A stretch of 37,981 nucleotides of DNA from NCBI GenBank assembly GCA_017992395.1, contig JAGOOS010000002.1:1-37981 (forward strand), given 5' to 3'. Made by a program: the position numbers and the translations under genes. The notes under the pieces were generated by a model that was not told the DNA's origin, ran no database searches, and worked only from the letters and a program-made list of their open reading frames with translations. Positions 16,303 to 21,820 of the stretch are shown here, in pieces. This DNA comes from Candidatus Saccharimonadota bacterium (GTDB lineage Bacteria; Patescibacteriota; Saccharimonadia; Saccharimonadales; Saccharimonadaceae). The stretch's first letter is position 1; each line of letters opens with the position of its first letter.

Positions 16303-16692
16303 CTAAATTAAGGAATTTATCTTTCTTTTGATCGATTCTTGATACAAGCTTAGTGCGTCTTCCTTGTATCCGTAATTTTTAAAAATAATATTTAAATCTT
16401 CAAAATGGATAATACCATTATTTATGGTATTATAAATAAAATCTAATAATAAATTACGCCTAATGATCTCGCGATCTTCCAGGGTACCAACAGCCGTTAT
16501 TGCAGCGTCTCTTTCTATTTTACAGATTGATTGATGTGCAACACTCAGTTTTTCAAAAAGACAAATTACTTCTTCATTATTCAAGCCTGTATATTGAGAG
16601 ATAAGTTTAATTTGACGCTCTGAAATTGAATGATTGCCTAATTGTCGCCCAAAATTTGTCATAATATATTTAATGTGCTCTTCTGTACTCAT
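16303..16692 (-). CDS. Hypothetical small helical protein, 129 aa
   Basis: Family not recognised. It is a soluble, all-helical-looking acidic/basic mixed protein without a membrane segment. The start at 16692 (MSTEEH) has AAGGGG 8 nt upstream; an in-frame ATG three codons earlier would overlap that site. It has its own promoter (TTGTAA-N17-TATAAT, 16738-16766) and terminator. It is one of the genes separating rplK from rplA. The segment pattern 'xISxYTGLNxEEVxxLFEKL' hints at a small helix-turn-helix-like or UBA-like fold, but this is only by eye. Confidence 0.7.
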   Translation of the reverse strand: MSTEEHIKYIMTNFGRQLGNHSISERQIKLISQYTGLNNEEVICLFEKLSVAHQSICKIERDAAITAVGTLEDREIIRRNLLLDFIYNTINNGIIHFEDLNIIFKNYGYKEDALSLYQESIKRKINSLI

Positions 16693-16737
16693 AATATACA
16701 CCCCTTATACATATTTTCTTCAAGAGAAGATTTATAT

Positions 16738-16766
16738 ATTATACCATAAATATGCAATAATTACAA
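16738..16766 (-). promoter_or_regulatory. Promoter of the 129-aa gene
   Basis: TTGTAA (16766-16761), 17-bp spacer, TATAAT (16743-16738) with TGg extension. The -35 overlaps the stop codon of the lipid-kinase-like gene. The roughly 40-nt leader contains a small CTTCTCTTGAAG hairpin. Confidence 0.75.
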
Positions 16767-17705
16767 TATGTTAATGATTTGATTTGACTGCTCGACATTG
16801 ATTGAGCTGACGTTTTTGACGGTCGCTGACTCGCCTTCGATTTGAAAGAATATATCTTGAGGTTTTTTGAAGTTAATTTGTGCAGATATTACACGTTTTA
16901 AAGGGAGGAACCCAAACAATCCTTTGGTAATAAAAGGAATATTCTTAATGATTTTGCTTGAATCTAAGACTCTAAAGCCAAAGTTCTCGGGGTGTTTTTT
17001 ATTGTAGTTTGACTTCATAATTCTTGCCATACGTGGGCCGTTCATAAAGACTATATCTGTGATATTATTTTTATTTTTTATGCACTCATCACCGTCTAGA
17101 CCGATATTTTTAATATTAAGAATGTTGGTACGTCTATGATTAAAATAAAACCTAGTTGCGGCTAAAAGAGACAATATCAGGCGTGTATTTCTGCCGGGCG
17201 TAATTTTTAATGCACCACGCACCTTAGGGTGTTCAAAAATCTCAGCCATTTCGGCCGTCAAGCCAACGGTTGCATAAAGCGGTGCTAGCCGATAGAACTC
17301 GTCATTTATATAAATTTTTAGTGGTTTTAATTCGGCGACAACTTTACCGTCCTTTATAGCATTTAAACATGATCTAGAGTTGTTGCCAGAGAAACTGTGA
17401 GCATAGTCGTTGAAATTACCAAACCCAGTATACTTAATTTTAACTCCTGTTTTATTTGAAAAAATAATCGCATTAGTTGCGATATGAGCGGTGCCGTCGC
17501 CGCCAGCCACTAGTACAGTGTCGTCGTCTTGGAGTAATTTAGCCATTTTTTCGGCGTTATCGAGTGGATTTGTGGTCTGGATTTCATAAGTCATTCTTTG
17601 GTTTTCGGCTAAATTGAGGCGATTAATGTTGCGGACGATTTTTTCATGAACTAAAGAATAACCGCTAGAACGCGGGTTGATAACTAACACTAGTCGGTTT
17701 TTCAT
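16761..17705 (-). CDS. Diacylglycerol/lipid kinase family protein (DagK/YegS-like)
   Basis: Soluble kinase-fold protein (314 aa) of the diacylglycerol/sphingosine kinase family, which phosphorylates lipid hydroxyls. The N-terminal catalytic domain shows INPRSSG (9-15) and the nucleotide-binding GGDGT (68-72). The usual GTGNDFA-like loop is here GFGNFNDYAHSF. The C-terminal beta-sandwich domain is more divergent, ending in FFQIEGESA, which matches the family's 'xDGE' region with Glu-Gly-Glu. The lipid substrate is unknown. The start at 17705 is leaderless, 7 nt after TATAAT; a frame from 17741 would overlap the promoter. It lies between rplK and rplA as a separate transcription unit. Confidence 0.85.
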   Translation of the reverse strand: MKNRLVLVINPRSSGYSLVHEKIVRNINRLNLAENQRMTYEIQTTNPLDNAEKMAKLLQDDDTVLVAGGDGTAHIATNAIIFSNKTGVKIKYTGFGNFNDYAHSFSGNNSRSCLNAIKDGKVVAELKPLKIYINDEFYRLAPLYATVGLTAEMAEIFEHPKVRGALKITPGRNTRLILSLLAATRFYFNHRRTNILNIKNIGLDGDECIKNKNNITDIVFMNGPRMARIMKSNYNKKHPENFGFRVLDSSKIIKNIPFITKGLFGFLPLKRVISAQINFKKPQDIFFQIEGESATVKNVSSINVEQSNQIINIL

Positions 17706-17712
17706 AATTGTA

Positions 17713-17741
17713 ATTATACCATTTTTACGTATTTTTGGCAA
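17713..17741 (-). promoter_or_regulatory. Leaderless promoter of the lipid-kinase-like gene
   Basis: TTGCCA (17741-17736), 17-bp spacer, TATAAT (17718-17713), then 7 nt to the ATG. The -35 directly follows the preceding terminator. Confidence 0.75.
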
Positions 17742-17778
17742 AAAATAGAACTCTAGCGTAGGTTCAACTAGAGTTCTA
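17741..17778 (-). terminator. Terminator of the 90-aa membrane protein gene
   Basis: Perfect 11-bp stem (17746-17756 with 17768-17778), 11-nt loop, then a T run on the minus strand. Confidence 0.85.
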
Positions 17779-17802
17779 AATATCTAATTATTCACCATTA
17801 GA

Positions 17803-18075
17803 CTACTTTTTGTCGTAGTATTTTTGAAATTCTTCCATCTGTTCGAGAGAGTATGGGTTAATGTCGTCTCGACTAGTTTCGCCGTCGACTAAGCCAGCTT
17901 TTCGCAGATACATTTCTAGATTCGTGACTTTCACTCCGGTATCACCGTTTGTCTCAACATTAACCAAATCGTTGCGGAAATTTATATACAGGAAATAGCT
18001 CAACACAAACAGTGCGATTACAGTAATAATATTTGTTATTGCTAAAATTTTGATAAGTTTGCTAGTGTTTTTCAT
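17803..18075 (-). CDS. Small single-pass membrane protein of unknown function
   Basis: A 90-aa protein with one N-terminal membrane helix (about 9-31, preceded by lysines, so the C-terminus is probably outside). A short extracytoplasmic tail follows that is acidic and aromatic toward the end (EQMEEFQKYYDKK). No lipobox Cys is present. AAGGAG lies 4 nt before the ATG, somewhat close but strong. Its most obvious promoter is more than 200 bp upstream, so it may have an unusually long structured leader (18076-18283). Not recognised as a known family. Confidence 0.72.
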   Translation of the reverse strand: MKNTSKLIKILAITNIITVIALFVLSYFLYINFRNDLVNVETNGDTGVKVTNLEMYLRKAGLVDGETSRDDINPYSLEQMEEFQKYYDKK

Positions 18076-18090
18076 GCGACTCCTTATTTA

Positions 18091-18283
18091 CCTTATTATG
18101 AAAACGCCTGGGCAGCGCTTTTTGTACATTTACCTATGTATATAGATATACTGATTCCACGGGTTAATCCAGATGGTTTTTGGTGTAGTACTATCAACTC
18201 TAGCCTTAAGATTTAGACTCAGGTATCTGTTGCTTCACTACTCCAATAGTTAAAATCAACGCTTTTATGCTTCTGTCTAAGCT
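18091..18283 (-). ncRNA. Candidate structured leader or small RNA of unknown class
   Basis: About 190 nt between an extended -10 promoter (18298-18290) and the 90-aa gene have no open frame of note but show pairing potential. GG-A-GTAGT (18244-18237) can pair with ACTAC-A-CC (18189-18182). CTG-G-ATT can pair with AATCAG around 18173-18151. AAAGCGC (18121-18115) pairs with GCGTTTT (18107-18101) and is followed by CATAATAAGG. The last is terminator-like but with a weak U-tract. I checked for tRNA, SRP, RNase P, tmRNA and 6S signatures and found none. Confidence 0.35.
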
Positions 18284-18289
18284 ATCTTA

Positions 18290-18298
18290 AATATAGCA
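18290..18298 (-). promoter_or_regulatory. Extended -10 promoter before the 90-aa gene
   Basis: TGCTATATT (TATATT at 18295-18290) matches the local TATGCTAWAAT pattern. The -35 position (TAACAC) is weak. It lies in an inverted repeat, TTTAAGAT-AGC-TTAGAC against GTCTAAATCTTAA at 18218-18206. Confidence 0.5.
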
Positions 18299-18323
18299 TA
18301 AGCATTTATTAAGTGTTAATTTA

Positions 18324-18352
18324 AAAAACACGCCGTTTTCTGACGTGTTTTT
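18324..18352 (-). terminator. Terminator after rplK
   Basis: 9-bp stem (18324-18332 with 18344-18352), 11-nt loop, T6 on the minus strand, about 20 nt past the rplK stop codon. Confidence 0.8.
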
Positions 18353-18372
18353 AGCTCTAGTTAAAGATTTCT

Positions 18373-18798
18373 TTATTCGGCAATCTCTACGCCCATCGAG
18401 CGAGCGGTTCCGGCGATTGTGTTCATTGCACCTTCGATTGAAGTTGCGTTTAGGTGTTCCATTTTGCTTTCTGCAATTTCTTGTAGTTGAGCTTTAGTAA
18501 TTTTACCAACTTTGTCGGTTTTACTGTTGGCTGCACCTTTTTTGATACCAGCTTTTTCGCGGATCAAGTCATCAACTGGTTGTCCTAGAGACTTCCAAGT
18601 AAATGTTCGATCTTCGAAAACTTGCATATGTACGATCACATCTTTACCCATTAGATCTTTAGTTGCGTCGTTAAATGGGTTAATGAAATCCATCATATTT
18701 AGTCCCCACTGACCAAGAGTTGATCCAACTGGAGGACCTGCAGTCGCACGTCCGGCTGGAATACGAAGTTTCAAATTTCCGATAATTTTTTTTGCCAT
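18373..18798 (-). CDS. rplK: 50S ribosomal protein L11
   Basis: L11 (141 aa, normal length) binds the GTPase-associated region of 23S rRNA together with L10. Conserved parts include LRIPAGRATAGPPVGSTLGQ with the proline-rich hinge to the rRNA-binding C-terminal domain, and the IEGAMNTIAGTARSMGVEI ending. It has its own promoter and terminator and so is separated from both nusG (by a divergent membrane-protein gene) and rplA (by three genes). AAGGA precedes the start at about 8 nt. Confidence 0.97.
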   Translation of the reverse strand: MAKKIIGNLKLRIPAGRATAGPPVGSTLGQWGLNMMDFINPFNDATKDLMGKDVIVHMQVFEDRTFTWKSLGQPVDDLIREKAGIKKGAANSKTDKVGKITKAQLQEIAESKMEHLNATSIEGAMNTIAGTARSMGVEIAE

Positions 18799-18848
18799 TT
18801 GCTTTTCCTTATAAATTTTACTTGATTATTCAAGTGCGTAACTTACAT

Positions 18849-18877
18849 ATTTTAGCATATTGGCGCTATAAATGCAA
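18849..18877 (-). promoter_or_regulatory. rplK promoter
   Basis: TTGCAT (18877-18872), 17-bp spacer, TAAAAT (18854-18849) within TATGCTAAAAT, identical to the rplJ -10. Leader about 45 nt. Confidence 0.8.
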
Positions 18878-18918
18878 CGAGTAATTGGCTAAGCTAAGGC
18901 TGGATATTTAGACAAATG

Positions 18919-18947
18919 TTTACAAGCATAAACATATAGAGTACAAT
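18919..18947 (+). promoter_or_regulatory. Promoter of the HdeD-like gene
   Basis: TTTACA (18919-18924), 17-bp spacer, TACAAT (18942-18947), followed by an AAGGAG site before the ATG at 18971. Divergent from the rplK promoter. Confidence 0.7.
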
Positions 18948-18970
18948 TAAGCTATAAATAAGGAGAACGA

Positions 18971-19543
18971 ATGTTAAAACAAATTAGACAATATATTGAA
19001 AATTTATGGCTATCGATCTTGGCAATTTCAATCTCGATGGCAGTATTTGGCGTTATAGCCGTTATAGCACCCGATTGGACGATAACTGCAATTATCCAAA
19101 TTTTGGCAGTAATTCTGCTATTCTTTGGCTGTATTAGTTTCGTGCAGATTTTTTCTAATCTCAAACAAGAACGATCTGTGGCTGGTGCGGTTATATCAAC
19201 ACTAATTTTTATCGCGACTGGCTTAACACTACTGCTTTCACCGGGCTTCTCGCTTGATCTAGTGTTGACGGTAATTGGTGTCGTGGTCCTACTAAGAGGA
19301 GTTATTGATATTGTAGTTGGTTTAGGCGTGCAAAAAGATGAGGCTGATAAAATTACTTGGTCGCTATCTGGTTTCTTGGGTATAGTAGCCGGAATCTTAA
19401 TGATTACAAAGCCAGGATTAACTAGCGCGGTCCTAATGATGATTTTAGGAGTATATGCCCTACTAACTGGAGTCACTGGAATATTTTACGCAACTAAAGT
19501 TCGAAATAGTATTGATAAATTTAGTGAAGCGATTGATAAATAA
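18971..19543 (+). CDS. HdeD/DUF308-family membrane protein
   Basis: A 190-aa integral membrane protein with about six hydrophobic helices arranged as repeats, each pairing a Gly-rich helix (VFGVIAVIAP, ATGLTLLLSP, VAGILMITKP) with a following one. This repeat pattern, with a turn ending in Pro, is typical of DUF308/HdeD proteins, linked in enterobacteria to acid resistance. The molecular role is unknown. AAGGAG lies 4 nt before the ATG. It is a single-gene plus-strand unit inserted between nusG and rplK, and it shares a bidirectional terminator with nusG. Confidence 0.85.
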   Translation: MLKQIRQYIENLWLSILAISISMAVFGVIAVIAPDWTITAIIQILAVILLFFGCISFVQIFSNLKQERSVAGAVISTLIFIATGLTLLLSPGFSLDLVLTVIGVVVLLRGVIDIVVGLGVQKDEADKITWSLSGFLGIVAGILMITKPGLTSAVLMMILGVYALLTGVTGIFYATKVRNSIDKFSEAIDK

Positions 19544-19580
19544 ACCATCTGATTCAGTCCTAGTAAAACAAAACATAAAT

Positions 19581-19610
19581 AATAGCCCTTGGTTCAAATC
19601 AAGGGCTATT
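19581..19610. terminator. Bidirectional terminator between HdeD-like gene and nusG
   Basis: Perfect 11-bp stem AATAGCCCTTG/CAAGGGCTATT (arms 19581-19591 and 19600-19610) with an 8-nt loop, placed between convergent genes and flanked by A/T-rich sequence on both sides. Confidence 0.85.
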
Positions 19611-19629
19611 TAAATATTACGTAGTTAAT

Positions 19630-20169
19630 TTAGATTTTCTTAACTTGTAGAGCGTCAAGTTCAACTGGTGTTTCGCGACCGAACATTGAGACCATGACTT
19701 TTAGTTTACCTTTGATGGCGTCGATTTCGCTAACTGCGCCCTCGAAGCCTTTGAATGGTCCATCGATAATGTTGATGATTTCACCTTCAGAGAAGTTGAT
19801 ATCGTACTTTGGTTCTTCTGCGCCCATGCGGCGTTTAATGTCACGCATTTCTTTTTCAGAGACTGGAGTAGGCTCAGTTCCGGCACCAACAAAACCAGTT
19901 ACGCCTGGAGTGTTACGAACTACAAACCAAGTTTCTTCGGTCAATTTCATTTCTACTAAAACGTAGCTTTGTAGAATCTTACGGTCGACAACTTTACGTT
20001 TGCCATTCTTGACTTCAATTTGTTTTTCTTTAGGTACCATTACGTCAAAAATTTTGTCGGCCATATCGACGCCGTTAATTCTTTGGCGTAAGCTTTCAGC
20101 TACTTTATCTTCGTATCCTGCGTATGTTGTTACTGCGTACCAGCTTCTGGTTGAATCGTATCGTTTCAT
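19630..20169 (-). CDS. nusG: Transcription termination/antitermination protein NusG
   Basis: NusG (179 aa) binds elongating RNA polymerase and links it to ribosome or Rho. The NGN domain (about 8-115) begins SWYAVTTYAGYEDKVAESL, and the C-terminal KOW domain (about 125-175) contains GPFKGFEGAVSEID. AAAGGAG precedes the ATG. It follows secE by 10 bp and is clearly cotranscribed with it. In the ancestral order rplK would come next, but here an opposing gene intervenes. Confidence 0.97.
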   Translation of the reverse strand: MKRYDSTRSWYAVTTYAGYEDKVAESLRQRINGVDMADKIFDVMVPKEKQIEVKNGKRKVVDRKILQSYVLVEMKLTEETWFVVRNTPGVTGFVGAGTEPTPVSEKEMRDIKRRMGAEEPKYDINFSEGEIINIIDGPFKGFEGAVSEIDAIKGKLKVMVSMFGRETPVELDALQVKKI

Positions 20170-20179
20170 ATTTCTCCTT

Positions 20180-20569
20180 TTATTGTCCTAACATCAATTT
20201 AAATAACCATTCGAATAGAATATCTGCCGAAAGTATCAAGGCGCCAAACGCAATCGAGAATCCAAGGACTGACCCTGTCATCTTCCATGTTTCTTTGCGG
20301 CTTGGCCAGCGAACTAATTTTAGCTCGCTCCAGGCGCCTTTTAAATATGAACCAAGGCTGATAAACGGTTTGAATATAATTCGAATGAATTTTGGTGCGG
20401 GCTTTCTAGTTTTTTTAACTTTTTTACCGGAAACTTTAGCTGCATACTTACTTGTAGCTTTTTTTGATGTTTCGTTGACTTTAGGCTTAGCTGTTTTGAC
20501 GTTCTTGTTTGAATCGTCTTTAGCTTTCACTCTTGTAACTTTAGTCTCAGATTTTTTAGCTTTTGCCAT
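20180..20569 (-). CDS. secE: Preprotein translocase subunit SecE with lysine-rich N-terminal extension
   Basis: SecE clamps the SecY channel. The conserved C-terminal part (about 70-129) has the amphipathic segment with ELKLVRWPSRKE (82-93) and a single membrane helix (97-125). The first 60 residues are an unusual Lys/Ala/Ser-rich, probably disordered extension; bacterial single-helix SecE proteins are normally about 60-75 aa. AGGAG lies just before the ATG and a TATAAT 14 nt upstream gives a very short leader. It heads the secE-nusG unit. Confidence 0.93.
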   Translation of the reverse strand: MAKAKKSETKVTRVKAKDDSNKNVKTAKPKVNETSKKATSKYAAKVSGKKVKKTRKPAPKFIRIIFKPFISLGSYLKGAWSELKLVRWPSRKETWKMTGSVLGFSIAFGALILSADILFEWLFKLMLGQ

Positions 20570-20583
20570 TTTTCTCCTCTTGG

Positions 20584-20589
20584 ATTATA
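20584..20589 (-). promoter_or_regulatory. -10 box of secE-nusG
   Basis: TATAAT 14 nt before the secE ATG implies a leader of only about 8 nt that consists almost entirely of the ribosome binding site. No good -35 is visible; the terminator-like hairpin at 20601-20619 lies there instead. Confidence 0.5.
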
Positions 20590-20600
20590 CTCCCAAAATT

Positions 20601-20619
20601 AAAAAGCCTATGAAGGCTT
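20601..20619 (-). terminator. Terminator-like hairpin upstream of secE
   Basis: AAGCCT/AGGCTT arms (20619-20614 and 20609-20604) with a 4-nt loop, then TTT-AA-TTTT on the minus strand. It lies between divergent genes, so it ends no annotated sense transcript. It would stop minus-strand readthrough from the histidine kinase gene across the glycosyltransferase. Confidence 0.55.
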
Positions 20620-20661
20620 GATATGTCAAGTATACCTATTTATTTTTTACTTGTCAAGTGA

Positions 20662-20667
20662 TAAAAT
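20662..20667 (+). promoter_or_regulatory. Leaderless -10 box of the glycosyltransferase
   Basis: TAAAAT 7 nt before the ATG at 20675. Just upstream lie two small dyads, CTTGA-N4-TCAAG at 20617-20630 and ACTTG-T-CAAGT at 20650-20660, which could be an operator. Confidence 0.55.
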
Positions 20668-20674
20668 AGATCTA

Positions 20675-21820
20675 ATGCTTAGTTTATTATATATATTAGT
20701 CAGTCTAGCTAACTCATTTTTGGCCTACAGACTATTACGGTCATTTTTAAAATATCGACAAAAAACCATATCAAAAAACAATTTTAAATTAGATGAGATG
20801 CCTAGTGTTAGTGTATTGATACCAGCCAGAAATGAGCAAACCGCAATGACTGAATGCCTTGAGAGGGTTTTATCGAGTAGTTATCCTAAGATGGAGATAA
20901 TTGTACTTGACGATAATTCTGTTGACAATACGTCAGATAGAGTAAAAGCTTTTGCTCACTCTGGTGTACGCTTCATTCGAGGTGAAGAGCCCCCTGAAGG
21001 TTGGCTTGGGCGAAACTATGCTTATGAGAGATTGAGCTCGGAGGCTAGTGGCGATTATCTACTATTTTTGAGTGTAGACACAAAAATTTCAAGAGACACA
21101 ATTAACTTGATAACGTCTTTTATACTAAATAATAAGGCTAAAATGCTAAGTATTCTTCCATCAAGAAACGATAATTACCGAGCTTCAGTATTATTCTCTA
21201 CTTTGCGTTACTATCTTGAATTGATTTTAGGCCGACACAGTAATCCGCCTTCTAGTTCTGGTGCGTGGATGATAGAGCGAGAAATATTGATTAATCAGCT
21301 AAATGGGTTTATCAAATATCGCCAAGCAATTATGCCCGAATCTGAGATAGCAAAAACCTTAAATATTGAAGATGGTGAACTATTTGAAGTCGAAAACCCG
21401 CACTATAGATTTGTGATTGACGAAGGAAAGTTTGGGGTTAACTTTGAAAAGAAATGGAGCTCGCAAATTCAAACTGAACAGCGTAATTTTGCCCTTAGAA
21501 TATTTAAAAATCCAAGTATAATATTACTCATTCTACCGTTTTTAACGCTACATTTTTTGCCATTTGCTATCGTGACTGCAAAAACAGTTATGAACCAATT
21601 TGACACTATTTTTGCGCTTTACCTACTTCAAGTTATTTTTTCGGTACTAATATATGGTTGTTACACTTCTCTAGTTTGGTCTCGCGGCGCATGGCTTGGC
21701 GCACTACTTTATCCAGTCATAATACTACAAGAGATTTGTATATTTATCTATGGTATTTACCGACGATTTTTTGGCCGAATGGTTTGGCGCGGTCGGGAGA
21801 TAGATTTTAGAAAATTCTAG
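20675..21820 (+). CDS. Membrane-associated family 2 glycosyltransferase
   Basis: GT-A fold glycosyltransferase of 381 aa, anchored by an N-terminal helix (2-20) and about three C-terminal helices (285-365). The nucleotide-sugar site shows SVLIPARNE (46-54) and LDDNS (78-82). A GWLGRNYA motif (109-116) resembles the CrtQ-like subgroup that glycosylates carotenoid or lipid acceptors. Where most relatives have a DAD/DxD metal site, this protein reads LSVDT (132-136), so only the second Asp is kept. The acceptor cannot be inferred. The start at 20675 is leaderless; a frame from 20618 would contain the promoter. It overlaps the convergent kinase gene by 4 bp. Confidence 0.82.
   Translation: MLSLLYILVSLANSFLAYRLLRSFLKYRQKTISKNNFKLDEMPSVSVLIPARNEQTAMTECLERVLSSSYPKMEIIVLDDNSVDNTSDRVKAFAHSGVRFIRGEEPPEGWLGRNYAYERLSSEASGDYLLFLSVDTKISRDTINLITSFILNNKAKMLSILPSRNDNYRASVLFSTLRYYLELILGRHSNPPSSSGAWMIEREILINQLNGFIKYRQAIMPESEIAKTLNIEDGELFEVENPHYRFVIDEGKFGVNFEKKWSSQIQTEQRNFALRIFKNPSIILLILPFLTLHFLPFAIVTAKTVMNQFDTIFALYLLQVIFSVLIYGCYTSLVWSRGAWLGALLYPVIILQEICIFIYGIYRRFFGRMVWRGREIDFRKF

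Noticed and set aside
18182-18245. Possible tRNA: 64 nt with matching ends and a 3' ACCA on the minus strand
   Set aside because: No D-arm of proper length, no GTTC-RA T-loop, and the anticodon loop would be 9-11 nt; the matching ends are better explained as part of a different fold.
20618-20674. Longer N-terminus for the glycosyltransferase
   Set aside because: This stretch contains the -10 box and dyads and lacks a ribosome site; the membrane anchor begins right after the ATG at 20675.
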